A stretch of 64,000 nt of DNA, from assembly GCA_963785565.1 (NCBI GenBank), contig CAWAVV010000003.1:62001-126000 (forward strand), in the 5' to 3' direction. The translations under genes and the position numbers were made by a program. This DNA comes from AP-15 sp963785565 (GTDB lineage Bacteria; Pseudomonadota; Alphaproteobacteria; ATCC43930; CGMCC-115725). The notes beneath the pieces were generated by a model. That model did no database searches. It was not told the origin of the DNA and worked only from the letters and a program-made list of their open reading frames with translations. Positions 1 through 8,278 of this stretch are shown here, in pieces. How positions within the stretch are numbered: the stretch's first letter is position 1; each line of letters begins with the position of its first letter.

Positions 1-1127
1 AGGCGAATCGGCAGCTCGATGAACGGCGCCGATTCACCGAGACGGTCCTGACCGGCGTCTCGGCCGGGGTGATTGGGCTCGATCGCGCGGGCCGCGTCAA
101 TTTGCCCAACCGCTCGGCCTCCGCGCTGCTCGGGGTCGATCTCGAACAATCGATCGGGCGTGATCTCGCCGAGGTGGCACCCGAGATGGCGGTCCTGCTC
201 GACGAGGCGGAGCGTCGCCCCGACCGCCTGGCGCAGTCGCAAGTCCAGCTCGCCCGCGGCAACAGCACCCGCACCCTGTTGGTGCGCATCGCCGCCGAAC
301 ACGACGAACGCGACACCAGCGGGTTTGTCGTCACTTTCGACGACATTACCGAATTGTTGTCCGCGCAGCGCAAGGCGGCCTGGGCAGACATCGCCCGGCG
401 CATCGCCCACGAAATCAAAAACCCGCTGACCCCGATCCAACTGGCGGCCGAGCGGCTACGCCGCCGCTATCTGAAGGAGATCAAGCAAGACCCTGAGACA
501 TTCACGATCTGCACCGACACGATCATCCGCCACGTCGGCGACATCGGCCGCATGATCGATGAATTCTCGGCGTTCGCGCGAATGCCGGCGCCGGTCCTCA
601 AGCCGGAGAATCTGGTCGAGATCGTGCACCGGGCGGTGTTCTTGCAGCGCACCGCCCATCGCGAGATCGCTTTCGAGACGAGGTTTCCGGACCACCCGGT
701 CGCGGTCAGCTGCGACGCGCGCCTCGTCGGGCAGGCGGTGATCAACATCGTCAAGAACGCGATCGAGGCGATCGAGGCGCGAATCGCCGAACGCGAGGCC
801 GGTGCTCCCGGGCGTATCCGCGTGTCGGTATCGGCGGCCGCTGGCCAAGCTGCGGTGATCGTCGAGGACAATGGCAAGGGCTTGCCCCACCAAGACCGCG
901 AGCGGTTGACCGAGCCCTATGTGACGACGCGGGCGAAGGGGACCGGTTTGGGCCTCGCCATCGTCAAGAAGATCATGGAAGATCACGGGGGGGAGCTGAT
1001 GTTGGAAGATGGGGAACCGGAGGGGGCGCGGGTCAGGCTCGTCTTCGCCGCCGAGGCTCGCACGACCGAAGGCGCGGACGCCGCCAGCCAGCCGTTGGAG
1101 ATGAGTACGGTCGGACATGGCGCATGA
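1..1127 (+). CDS. ntrY: Nitrogen-regulation sensor histidine kinase NtrY (C-terminal part)
   Basis: Membrane sensor kinase of the NtrY/NtrX system; only the cytoplasmic C-terminal 374 residues are present, because the frame is open to the window start (codons from base 3 read ANRQLDERRRFTETVL, the usual NtrY linker into the PAS-like domain). A PAS-like region is followed by the HisKA H-box AHEIKNPLTP with the phospho-accepting His codon at 408-410, then the ATPase domain with N-box NIVKNAIEAIE, G1 box DNGKG and G2 box GTGLGLAIVKK. The apparent GTG at 69 is internal, not the start. The stop overlaps the ntrX start by 11 bases, so the two are translationally coupled. Transmembrane and periplasmic sensing parts lie outside the window. 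Family assignment is secure from motifs and from the ntrX neighbour. Confidence 0.95.
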   Translation, partial: ANRQLDERRRFTETVLTGVSAGVIGLDRAGRVNLPNRSASALLGVDLEQSIGRDLAEVAPEMAVLLDEAERRPDRLAQSQVQLARGNSTRTLLVRIAAEHDERDTSGFVVTFDDITELLSAQRKAAWADIARRIAHEIKNPLTPIQLAAERLRRRYLKEIKQDPETFTICTDTIIRHVGDIGRMIDEFSAFARMPAPVLKPENLVEIVHRAVFLQRTAHREIAFETRFPDHPVAVSCDARLVGQAVINIVKNAIEAIEARIAEREAGAPGRIRVSVSAAAGQAAVIVEDNGKGLPHQDRERLTEPYVTTRAKGTGLGLAIVKKIMEDHGGELMLEDGEPEGARVRLVFAAEARTTEGADAASQPLEMSTVGHGA

Positions 1128-2520
1128 CATCCTGATCGTCGACGACGAAGCCGACATCCGCATGCTGATCGCGGGTGTGCTGAAGGACGAGGGCTACGCC
1201 ACGCGCGAGGCCGGTGACAGCGCCCAGGCGCTGGCCGTGATCCATGCCAGGCAGCCGACCCTCGTCATCCTCGACATCTGGCTACAGGGCAGCAAGCTCG
1301 ACGGGATCGAAATTCTCAGGCTGCTGCGCGCCGAGATGCCGTCGGTGCCGGTGGTCATGATCAGCGGGCACGGCACGATCGAGACCGCAGTCGAGGCGAT
1401 CAAGATCGGCGCCTACGATTTTATCGAGAAGCCGTTCAAATCGGACCGGTTGCTGCTGATCGTCGAGCGCGCGATCGAGGCGGCGCTGCTGCGGCGCGAG
1501 AACGAAGAGCTAAGACTGCGCGCCGGCGGGGACCTCGACCTGATCGGGACTTCGCCTCTGGCCAATCAGCTGCGCCAACAGATCGACAAGGCGGCGCCGA
1601 CCGGGAGCCGGATCCTGATCACCGGACCGCCCGGCGCCGGCAAGGAGGTCGTCGGCCGGCTGTTGCACCTGCGATCGCGTCGGGCGAAGGGTCCGTTCGT
1701 CCCGGTCAATTGCGCGACCATGCGGCCGGAGCGGCTTGAAATCGAGCTGTTCGGAACAGAGGCGGACAACGACATCGGCGCGCCGCGCAAGATCGGCACC
1801 TTCGAGCGCGCGCATGGCGGCACCCTGTTCCTCGACGAGGTCGCCGACATGCCGCTCGAGACCCAGGGCAAGATCGTGCGCGTGCTGCAGGAACAGACCT
1901 TCGAGAGGATCGGGGGATCGAGCCGCGTCGAAGTCGATGTCCGGGTCGTCGCTTCGTCAAATCGTGAGCTCGCTGCCGAGATCGGCGGCGGCCGGTTCCG
2001 CGAGGATCTGTTCTATCGGCTCAATGTCGTGCCGATCAAAGTGCCGCCGCTGCGCGATCGGCGCGAGGACATCCCGCTGATGGCCCGCCATTTCATGGTG
2101 CGCTCGTCAGAGGCAGCACGGCTTACCCCGCGCGAAATCGGCGAGGACGCGATGGCGGCATTGCAGGCCTATTCCTGGCCCGGCAACGTGCGCCAGTTGC
2201 GCAACGTCATCGATTGGCTGCTGATCATGGCGCCAGGCGATGCAAGCGAGCCGGTGCGCGCCGATATGCTGCCAAACGAGATCACCGCCATCGCCCCTAC
2301 TGTCGTCAAATTGGACCGGGGCAGCGAAATCATGACCCTGCCGTTGCGCGACGCGCGCGAAGTGTTCGAGCGCGAATATTTGTTGGCCCAGGTGACCCGC
2401 TTCGGCGGCAACATTTCCCGCACCGCGGCCTTTGTCGGCATGGAGCGCTCGGCGCTGCACCGCAAGCTCAAATCGCTCAGCGTCTTCGGCAACGACCGGC
2501 CGCTGAAAGTCGGGACCTGA
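1117..2520 (+). CDS. ntrX: Nitrogen assimilation response regulator NtrX
   Basis: 467-residue NtrC-class response regulator and partner of NtrY. It has an N-terminal receiver (acidic pocket IVDDEAD, phospho-acceptor Asp in VILDIW, conserved Lys in IEKPFK), a central AAA+ domain with Walker A-like GPPGAGKEV and Walker B LFLDEVADMP, the arginine-finger region FREDLFYRLNV, and a C-terminal Fis-type helix-turn-helix (GMERSALHRKLKSL). The GAFTGA loop that contacts sigma-54 is not visible where expected: between ELFG and GTFERA the sequence reads TEADNDIGAPRKI. That suggests it may not act as a conventional sigma-54 activator (inference). The ATG at 1117 lies inside the end of ntrY. Confidence 0.95.
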   Translation: MAHDILIVDDEADIRMLIAGVLKDEGYATREAGDSAQALAVIHARQPTLVILDIWLQGSKLDGIEILRLLRAEMPSVPVVMISGHGTIETAVEAIKIGAYDFIEKPFKSDRLLLIVERAIEAALLRRENEELRLRAGGDLDLIGTSPLANQLRQQIDKAAPTGSRILITGPPGAGKEVVGRLLHLRSRRAKGPFVPVNCATMRPERLEIELFGTEADNDIGAPRKIGTFERAHGGTLFLDEVADMPLETQGKIVRVLQEQTFERIGGSSRVEVDVRVVASSNRELAAEIGGGRFREDLFYRLNVVPIKVPPLRDRREDIPLMARHFMVRSSEAARLTPREIGEDAMAALQAYSWPGNVRQLRNVIDWLLIMAPGDASEPVRADMLPNEITAIAPTVVKLDRGSEIMTLPLRDAREVFEREYLLAQVTRFGGNISRTAAFVGMERSALHRKLKSLSVFGNDRPLKVGT

Positions 2521-2524
2521 GCCG

Positions 2525-3376
2525 GTGTCGCGGATCGCCTATGTCGACGGGCAGTACCTGCCGCACCGCTCGGCCGGGGTGCATATCGAGGACCGAGGGT
2601 ATCAGTTCGCCGACGGCGTCTACGAAGTGCTGGCGGTGATCGGCGGGCGCCTTGTCGACGAGGGGCCGCATCTCTCGCGTCTGGCGCGCTCGCTGGGAGA
2701 ATTGCGGATCGCGGCGCCGATGTCGGAGGCGGCGCTCAAGATCGTCATGCGCGAGGTCGTCCGCCGCAACCGCGTGCGCGACGGCGCGCTCTATCTGCAG
2801 GTCACCCGCGGCGCGGCCCCGCGTGACCATGCCTTCCCGCAAACGGCGAAACCGGTTCTCGTCGTCACCGCGCGCCGCAAGAAGCCCGCCGATCCGAGCC
2901 TGGCCGCCGACGGCATCGGCGTGATCACGATCCCCGACATCCGCTGGCGCCGCTGCGACATCAAATCGGTGGCGCTGGTCGCGAACGTGCTCGGCAAGCA
3001 GCGCGCCAAAGAGGCCGGGGCCTACGAAGCGTGGCAGGTCGACAGCGACGGCCGGGTGACCGAGGGGACCTCGACCAATGCCTGGATCGTAACCGCCGAC
3101 GGCGCCGCCGTGACCCGCCAGGCCGACAACGCGATCCTGAACGGCGTCACTCGCCTCGCGGTCTTCGACATCATCCGCCGCGAAGGCTACCGCCTGGTCG
3201 AGCGGCCGTTCACCGTGGCCGAGGCCAAGACGGCGCGCGAGGCTTTTGTGACCAGCACCGCGGTCGAGCTGTTGCCGGTCGTCCGCATCGACGGCGACCC
3301 GGTCGGCGACGGTAGGCCAGGGCCGCTCAGCCGGGCCCTTCGTGAATTCTACCTGGCCCACGCGGCGGCGGCATGA
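2525..3376 (+). CDS. dat: D-amino-acid transaminase (class IV PLP enzyme)
   Basis: 283-residue fold-type IV aminotransferase, matching D-alanine aminotransferase length. The N-terminus AYVDGQYLPHRSAGVHIEDR is typical of the family. The Schiff-base lysine is in CDIKSVALVANV, and the phosphate-binding segment is VTEGTSTNAWIV followed by ILNGVTRLAVFDI. It would interconvert D-amino acids and 2-oxo acids, supplying D-Ala/D-Glu or catabolising D-amino acids in the cytoplasm. It starts with GTG only 4 bases after the ntrX stop, and its stop overlaps the next ATG by 4 bases, so it belongs to the ntrYX transcription unit. A dat gene between ntrYX and hfq is common in Rhodospirillales. Branched-chain aminotransferase activity cannot be excluded by eye. 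Confidence 0.88.
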   Translation: MSRIAYVDGQYLPHRSAGVHIEDRGYQFADGVYEVLAVIGGRLVDEGPHLSRLARSLGELRIAAPMSEAALKIVMREVVRRNRVRDGALYLQVTRGAAPRDHAFPQTAKPVLVVTARRKKPADPSLAADGIGVITIPDIRWRRCDIKSVALVANVLGKQRAKEAGAYEAWQVDSDGRVTEGTSTNAWIVTADGAAVTRQADNAILNGVTRLAVFDIIRREGYRLVERPFTVAEAKTAREAFVTSTAVELLPVVRIDGDPVGDGRPGPLSRALREFYLAHAAAA

Positions 3377-4041
3377 GAGTCCGGTCCTCGTCGGATTTGG
3401 GCCGGCCGCGCGCGATCCTGTTCGATTGGGACAACACCCTGGTCGACAGCTGGGCCACCATCCACGAAGCCTTGAACATCTGCATGGCGGCGATGGGCAA
3501 GCCGGCCTGGTCGCTCGCCGAGACCAAGCAACGGGTGCGGCTGAGCCTGCGCGAGAGCTTTCCGGTTCATTTTGGCGAGCGCTGGGAAGAGGCTCGGCAG
3601 ATCTATCTCGACCACTTTCGGGCGATCCATCTCGAACGGTTGGCGGCATTGCCGGGCCGCGGCGAATTGCTGCGCGGGCTCGCGGCGGAGGGCATCTTTC
3701 TCGGCGTCGTCAGCAACAAGACCGGCGCCTTGCTTCGCCGTGAGGCGCAGCAAATCGGCTGGTCGGCCTATTTCGGCAACGTCGTCGGGGCCGGCGACGC
3801 CGCCGCCGATAAGCCCGACGCCGCCCCGGTCCGGCTGGCGCTTGAGCAGAGCGGGATCGAAGCGGGGGAGGCGGTGTGGTTCGTCGGCGACACCGGCATC
3901 GACATGGAATGCGCCGGGAACAGCGGATGCGTGCCGGTTTTGCTCGGCGGCGAGTTGGCGCCGGAGGAATTGGTCGCCCACGCGCCGCGTCTTACGTTTT
4001 CAGATCCTGCGGCGTTGTTTCGCTTTATTCAGGGCTTGTGA
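3373..4041 (+). CDS. HAD-superfamily hydrolase, phosphoglycolate phosphatase-like
   Basis: 222-residue haloacid-dehalogenase-family phosphatase. Motif I is LFDWDNTLVDSW (nucleophile Asp and +2 Asp), motif II is VVSNKTG, the lysine motif lies near ADKPDAAPV, and motif IV is WFVGDTGIDMECA. A helical cap sits between motifs I and II (about residues 30-95), as in Gph-type subfamily I enzymes. It begins with ATG overlapping the dat stop (ATGA), so it is translationally coupled. The substrate is unknown; phosphoglycolate, pyrophosphate or another small phosphomonoester are all possible. Confidence 0.85.
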   Translation: MRVRSSSDLGRPRAILFDWDNTLVDSWATIHEALNICMAAMGKPAWSLAETKQRVRLSLRESFPVHFGERWEEARQIYLDHFRAIHLERLAALPGRGELLRGLAAEGIFLGVVSNKTGALLRREAQQIGWSAYFGNVVGAGDAAADKPDAAPVRLALEQSGIEAGEAVWFVGDTGIDMECAGNSGCVPVLLGGELAPEELVAHAPRLTFSDPAALFRFIQGL

Positions 4042-4154
4042 TTCACCTTGGCGAGCCCATCTTCGTACCGGCAGCTCGGCGGCTTCACCCGGGCGCTTGC
4101 CATTTTGGCGTGAGTCGGGCCAACTCGGCTCCAAAAAGCGAATGGGGGATACCC

Positions 4155-4406
4155 ATGTCTGCGGAGAAATCACAAAATGTCCAGGACGTCTTTCTCAACC
4201 ACGTCCGGAAACACAAAACGCCGGTTACTGTCTTTCTGGTCAATGGCGTAAAGCTGCAAGGGATCATCACCTGGTTTGATAATTTCTGCGTGCTGCTGCG
4301 GCGCGACGCGCATTCGCAGCTTGTCTACAAGCACGCGATCTCGACGGTGATGCCGGCGCAGCCGATCCAGTTGTTCGAGCCGGGCAGGGAGAACGAAGAA
4401 TCCTGA
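4155..4406 (+). CDS. hfq: RNA-binding chaperone Hfq
   Basis: 83-residue Sm-like protein that forms hexamers pairing small RNAs with mRNAs. The start is the ATG at 4155, giving MSAEKSQNVQDVFLNHVRK, the canonical Hfq N-terminus, preceded by GGGGGAT. Sm1 covers KTPVTVFLVNGVKLQG and Sm2 contains LVYKHAIST with the YKHA RNA-binding signature. A longer open frame extends upstream but lacks Hfq similarity, so the short start is chosen. The 113-base gap after the HAD gene could hold its own promoter, though none is assignable by eye. hflX follows immediately. Confidence 0.97.
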   Translation: MSAEKSQNVQDVFLNHVRKHKTPVTVFLVNGVKLQGIITWFDNFCVLLRRDAHSQLVYKHAISTVMPAQPIQLFEPGRENEES

Positions 4407-5737
4407 GCCGGGGGGAGGATAGGTTACCGCTCGCGGACGGCGCTGCGACCGGTCGCGCGCTCGTCGTCCATCCGGCGCCGAAATCGGCGCCGGTTCGCGG
4501 TGTGGCCGAAACTTTTGCCCGGTCGATCGAAGCGCGTCTCGAAGAGGCAGTCGGCCTTGCCCAGGCGATCCGTCTCGATGTCGTTCGCGCCGAGATTACC
4601 CGCATCGCCAGCCCGCGCCCGAGCAGCCTGCTCGGCAGCGGCACCGTCGATAATTTCCGTGAACTTATCAGCGAAAATTCGATCGGTCTCGTCGTGATCG
4701 ACGGGACGCTTTCGCCGGTGCAGCAGCGCAATCTTGAAAGGAGCTGGCAGGCGAAGGTCATCGACCGAACCGGTTTGATCCTCGAAATATTCGGCGCGCG
4801 GGCGCGTACCCATGAGGGCCGCCTGCAAGTCGAACTGGCGGCGCTCTCCTATCAGCGCTCGCGTCTCGTGCGTTCCTGGACCCATCTCGAACGTCAGCGC
4901 GGCGGGTTCGGGTTTCTCGGCGGCCCGGGCGAGAGCCAGCTCGAAATCGACCGCCGGCTGATCGGCGAGCGCATCGCGCGGCTGAAGCGCGAGCTCGAGA
5001 CGATCAAGCGCACCCGCGCCTTGCATCGCGAAGCGCGCCGCCGCGTACCTTATCCGGTGGTCGCATTGGTGGGCTACACCAATGCCGGAAAATCGACCCT
5101 GTTCAACCGCCTGACGCGCTCCACGGTAACCGCCGGCGACATGCTGTTCGCGACCCTCGACCCGACGATGCGGCGATTCGAACTGCCGTCGGGGCGCACC
5201 GCTATCCTGTCCGACACGGTCGGCTTTATCTCCGATCTGCCGACCCATCTCGTCGCCGCCTTTCGCGCGACCCTCGAAGAGGTCACCGAAGCCGATATCG
5301 TCGTCCATGTCCGCGACGCCCACCATCCGGACAGCGAGTCCCAGCGCGACGACGTGCTGACGGTGCTCGGCAATCTCGGGCTCGACGAAGCGGCCGAGGA
5401 CGGGCTGATCGAGGTGATGAACAAGATTGACCTGCTCGAACCCGGGCAGCGGGCCAGCCTCGAAAACCACAAGCTGCGGAACTTGCAGATTGCCGCATTG
5501 TCGGCTGCGACCGGCGAGGGGTGCGAGGCGTTGCTGGCGCTGATCGATCGCCGATTGCAAAGCGACATCCGCGCGGTGCGGCTGGATATCCCGCTGACCG
5601 ACGGCAAGACCCTGGCCTGGATCTATCGGCACGGCGAGGTCCTGGGCCGCCGCGACGACAGCGAGGCCGCCCACCTCTCGGTCCGCCTTTCCGAAGCCGA
5701 CCTCGCCCGCCTGCGCCACCATCAGCGACTTCATTGA
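4403..5737 (+). CDS. hflX: GTPase HflX
   Basis: Ribosome-associated GTPase of the HflX family. The HflX-specific domain carries GGFGFLGGPGESQLEID, followed by a coiled-coil stretch. The G domain has G1 GYTNAGKST, G3 DTVGFI and G4 NKID. The first standard start is GTG at 4502 (411 residues), but the conserved HflX N-terminal element RALVVHP is encoded in frame at 4454-4474, upstream of that GTG. Between 4403 and 4502 there is no ATG, GTG or TTG in frame; a CTG at 4403 overlaps the hfq stop (CTGA) and would give 444 residues. I therefore extend to 4403, and the exact start is uncertain. hfq-hflX pairing is conserved in proteobacteria. Confidence 0.93.
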   Translation: MSRGEDRLPLADGAATGRALVVHPAPKSAPVRGVAETFARSIEARLEEAVGLAQAIRLDVVRAEITRIASPRPSSLLGSGTVDNFRELISENSIGLVVIDGTLSPVQQRNLERSWQAKVIDRTGLILEIFGARARTHEGRLQVELAALSYQRSRLVRSWTHLERQRGGFGFLGGPGESQLEIDRRLIGERIARLKRELETIKRTRALHREARRRVPYPVVALVGYTNAGKSTLFNRLTRSTVTAGDMLFATLDPTMRRFELPSGRTAILSDTVGFISDLPTHLVAAFRATLEEVTEADIVVHVRDAHHPDSESQRDDVLTVLGNLGLDEAAEDGLIEVMNKIDLLEPGQRASLENHKLRNLQIAALSAATGEGCEALLALIDRRLQSDIRAVRLDIPLTDGKTLAWIYRHGEVLGRRDDSEAAHLSVRLSEADLARLRHHQRLH

Positions 5738-5800
5738 CGCCGCGACCATCCCTTCGGCTATCGCTTTCCGGTTGAAAAAGCGAGAAGGGGAGGATGCGCA

Positions 5801-6214
5801 ATGAGATTTCGGGCTTTTGCGCTCGTGGCTGTGCTGATAGCCGCTGGCGCTTCGGCGGCCTCGGCGGCAGTTTCGGAGTCGCAAGTTCCGCCCCACACGG
5901 TCGCCGACCTGATCGCCATCTGCGCGCCGGCCAAGGACGATCCGCTGATGACCGCAGCGGTCAACTTCTGTCAAGGCTATGCCGAGGGCGCGGTCGTCGT
6001 CGAGGAGGCGCATGAGGCGCAACGGGGCGGCCGCAAGCTGTTCTGCCTGCCGACGCCGCGGCCTCCCCGCGGCCCCGAGCTGGCCAGCTTCATCGCCTGG
6101 GCGAACGAACGGCCGGCGCGCCTCGATATGCCGGCGATCGATGGCATGTTCATCTATCTCGCCGGGAAATATCCCTGTCCGGCTTCGGCTGTCAGGAAAC
6201 GGAGATCGCGATGA
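5801..6214 (+). CDS. Exported Rap1a/Tai-like small protein
   Basis: 137-residue protein with a clear signal peptide (MRFRAFALVAVLIAAGASAA, cleavage near SAA). The mature part resembles the Rap1a/Tai immunity-type fold: a helix with NFCQGYAEG, an LFCLP segment and a C-terminal YLAGKYPC, giving the conserved cysteines of that family. Alphaproteobacterial chromosomal members without a type VI secretion context are common, so an immunity role is not implied. Start ATG at 5801 follows GGGGAGGAT. Its last codons overlap the next gene's ATG (ATGA), so the two are coupled. Confidence 0.7.
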   Translation: MRFRAFALVAVLIAAGASAASAAVSESQVPPHTVADLIAICAPAKDDPLMTAAVNFCQGYAEGAVVVEEAHEAQRGGRKLFCLPTPRPPRGPELASFIAWANERPARLDMPAIDGMFIYLAGKYPCPASAVRKRRSR

Positions 6215-6435
6215 AACGGCTGATTTTGGCGGCCGTCGTGGCGTCGGTGCCACTGGCTGCCTGTTCCGACATGACCACGGGGCAGCAGCGAGCCCTCTCG
6301 GGCACCGCAATCGGCGCCGGCGGCGGCGCCATCATTGGCGCGATCGCCGGCAATGCGGGTCTCGGCGCCGGCATCGGTGCGGCGGCGGGTCTCGCCGGCG
6401 GCCTGATCTACAATCAGGCCAGGGGCGGCAACTAA
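6211..6435 (+). CDS. Glycine-zipper lipoprotein
   Basis: 74-residue small lipoprotein. A short signal peptide ends in a lipobox (VPLAAC; lipidated Cys at about residue 18), followed by a strongly Gly/Ala-patterned segment (GTAIGAGGGAIIGAIAGNAG, then GAGIGAAAGLAGG) typical of glycine-zipper 2TM-like domains that insert into or associate with the outer membrane. It overlaps the upstream Rap1a-like gene by 4 bases. Function is unknown; such proteins are often envelope-stress related. Confidence 0.75.
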   Translation: MKRLILAAVVASVPLAACSDMTTGQQRALSGTAIGAGGGAIIGAIAGNAGLGAGIGAAAGLAGGLIYNQARGGN

Positions 6436-6479
6436 GACGCGGGCGCCCGGCGCCGGCAACGCGGACAGCCTGGGTTCCC

Positions 6480-7274
6480 TCAGTCTTCCGCGCGCTTGAC
6501 CTCCTGCCATAGGGCTTCGAGGGCGTCGAGGTCGGCGCTGATGCCGCGCTCGGCAGCGAGCGCCTCGACCGCGCGAAAGCGGCGCTCGAATTTCGCGGTG
6601 GCGCGCCGCAGCGCCGCTTCGGGATCGATGTCGAGCTTGCGCGCGAGGTTGGCGGCGGCGAACAGGACATCGCCCATCTCGTCCTCGATTTTTTCGGGAT
6701 CGGCGCCGTTATCGAGTTCGGCTTCGAGCTCGGCGATTTCCTCGGCGATTTTGGCGATGACCGGGCGCGCCGCTGGCCAGTCGAACCCGATCCGCGCCGC
6801 CCGCCCCTGGATTTTGGCGGCGCGCAGCAGGGCAGGGAGGGCGAGCGCCACCCCGTCGAGCACGCTTTCCGGAGTTCCCGTCGCCGCGGCCTGGGCCGCG
6901 CGTTCCCTGGCTTTGTGCTCCTCCCACGCCCGGGTCTGCGCCTCTGCCGAAGCAATCTCGGCATCGCCAAAGACATGCGGGTGACGCCGCACCATCTTGT
7001 CGGCGATCGCCGCGGCGACATCGTCAAACGCGAACAGCCCGGCCTCCTCGGCCATGCGGGCGTGAAAGACGACCTGAAACAGCAGATCGCCGAGTTCGTC
7101 CTTCAACCCCGCCATATCGCCGCGCGCGATCGCGTCGGCCACCTCATAGGCCTCTTCGATCGTATAAGGCGCGATCGTCGCGAAATCCTGCTCACGATCC
7201 CACGGGCAGCCGCGCTCGGGATCGCGCAGCTGCGCCATGATCGCCAGCAGACGGGCAAGGGCAGGGGTCGTCAT
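6480..7274 (-). CDS. mazG: Nucleoside triphosphate pyrophosphohydrolase MazG
   Basis: 264-residue two-domain MazG all-alpha NTP-PPase that hydrolyses (d)NTPs to NMP and pyrophosphate and cleans up aberrant nucleotides. The metal-binding motifs EEAYEVADAI and KDELGDLLFQVVFHA are present in the first domain, and a second EDEMGDVLFAAANLARK copy in the C-terminal domain. The chosen start is the ATG at 7274 (MTTPALARLLAIM); the open frame continues 53 codons upstream into the Nudix gene without MazG similarity. It lies 7 bases downstream of the GNAT-Nudix gene on the same strand, so two nucleotide-housecleaning enzymes are linked. Confidence 0.95.
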   Translation of the reverse strand: MTTPALARLLAIMAQLRDPERGCPWDREQDFATIAPYTIEEAYEVADAIARGDMAGLKDELGDLLFQVVFHARMAEEAGLFAFDDVAAAIADKMVRRHPHVFGDAEIASAEAQTRAWEEHKARERAAQAAATGTPESVLDGVALALPALLRAAKIQGRAARIGFDWPAARPVIAKIAEEIAELEAELDNGADPEKIEDEMGDVLFAAANLARKLDIDPEAALRRATAKFERRFRAVEALAAERGISADLDALEALWQEVKRAED

Positions 7275-7281
7275 CGCGCCA

Positions 7282-8130
7282 TCACATGCCGCACTGCGCC
7301 GCCCAGGCGCGGATCGAACGGCGGTAGCCCTCGGGCATCGGCAGCCCGTCCAGTTCGCCCAGCGCAAACAACCCAAACCGCCGATGCTCGTCGCTGACCC
7401 GCATCGCCCGCTGGTTCGAACGCCGCACCCCATAGGTCACGATCAGCACCTCGCGCTGCGGCAACACTTCGTAGACCCAGCTGTCGAGGATTGCCTCGAT
7501 CGCGACCTCCACGCCGAGCTCCTCGGCGACTTCACGCGCGAGGCAGGCCGCCGGGTCCTCGCCGGGTTCGAGCCGTCCGCCCGGCAATTCCCATGTCCCC
7601 CGCTCGTTCTCCAGCAGGACGACCCGGCCCTCCTCGAACAGCACGCCCTTGACCGAGACCGGGAATAATTTCACCAGATTCGAAGTGGCTTCAGGCTTCA
7701 GCCGTTTCCACAGAAAATACAGCCGATGGCGGGGAGGGTAGTCGAGCGCCCCAAAAAGCCGGTAGCCAAAACGCGGATAATATTCCGGCGCCTGGAAAGA
7801 AAGGGTGTCGAGCCGCGCCGAGTGGCAACCCAGTTCGATCGCGCGCTGCTCGGCCATTGCCAGCAATTCGCGACCGATGCCGCGCCGGCGCAGCTCGGCA
7901 TGGACCCAGAGATCGGCGACGAACAGCCAGCCGGCATAGGTCGAGCCGACCAGCCCGGCCATGATCGCGCCGCGCTCGTTGCGGACGAAAAATCCCATTC
8001 GGGAGTAGCCGGTTTCGCCGAGAAACTCGCGATTATACCCATCGAGAGCATAGCCGACAGCGTCGCAATCCTCGGCCGAGGGCCGGTCCTCGAAGCTGAC
8101 CCGGAATCCCGTGGGCAGGTCCACCGTCAC
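7282..8130 (-). CDS. GNAT N-acetyltransferase / Nudix hydrolase fusion
   Basis: 282 residues with two catalytic domains. Residues about 1-135 form a GNAT domain, with the acetyl-CoA loop RRRGIGRELLAMAE and the C-terminal YYPRFGYRLFG typical of GNAT folds. Residues about 150-275 form a Nudix domain, with box GRLEPGEDPAACLAREVAEE continuing into LG, a complete catalytic signature. Start GTG at 8130 sits almost on the AAGGAA ribosome site; GTG at 8124 is better spaced and may be the true start. It is upstream of mazG by 7 bases. Substrates cannot be predicted; the fusion suggests acetylation and nucleotide-diphosphate hydrolysis acting on related metabolites (inference). Confidence 0.85.
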   Translation of the reverse strand: MTVDLPTGFRVSFEDRPSAEDCDAVGYALDGYNREFLGETGYSRMGFFVRNERGAIMAGLVGSTYAGWLFVADLWVHAELRRRGIGRELLAMAEQRAIELGCHSARLDTLSFQAPEYYPRFGYRLFGALDYPPRHRLYFLWKRLKPEATSNLVKLFPVSVKGVLFEEGRVVLLENERGTWELPGGRLEPGEDPAACLAREVAEELGVEVAIEAILDSWVYEVLPQREVLIVTYGVRRSNQRAMRVSDEHRRFGLFALGELDGLPMPEGYRRSIRAWAAQCGM

Positions 8131-8149
8131 TTCCTTGGATATTCAATCG

Positions 8150-8169
8150 AAACCCGCGGGGGCGGGTTT
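8150..8169. other. Short GC-rich hairpin
   Basis: Perfect 8-base inverted repeat (AAACCCGC / GCGGGTTT) with a four-base G loop, lying between the radical SAM gene and the GNAT-Nudix gene. No long U-tract follows on either strand, so it is only a possible transcript-end or mRNA-stability structure. Confidence 0.4.
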
Positions 8170-8278
8170 ATCCGTATCGCCTCATCGACGCAATCCGGCT
8201 GCACGTCGCCGATCAGCCGTACCGTCACCTCAACCAGCGCCCGCAACGCGGATGGATGAAACTGGTCCCGCTTTTTTA

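Noticed and set aside
5801..6214. A type VI secretion effector/immunity locus
   Set aside because: Only a Rap1a-like protein is present; no effector, VgrG, Hcp or PAAR gene is nearby.
4424..6310. A 628-residue open frame on the minus strand across hflX and the small exported genes
   Set aside because: Antisense to well-supported genes, low-complexity Arg/Asp-rich translation, no motifs. It is a by-product of high GC at third codon positions.
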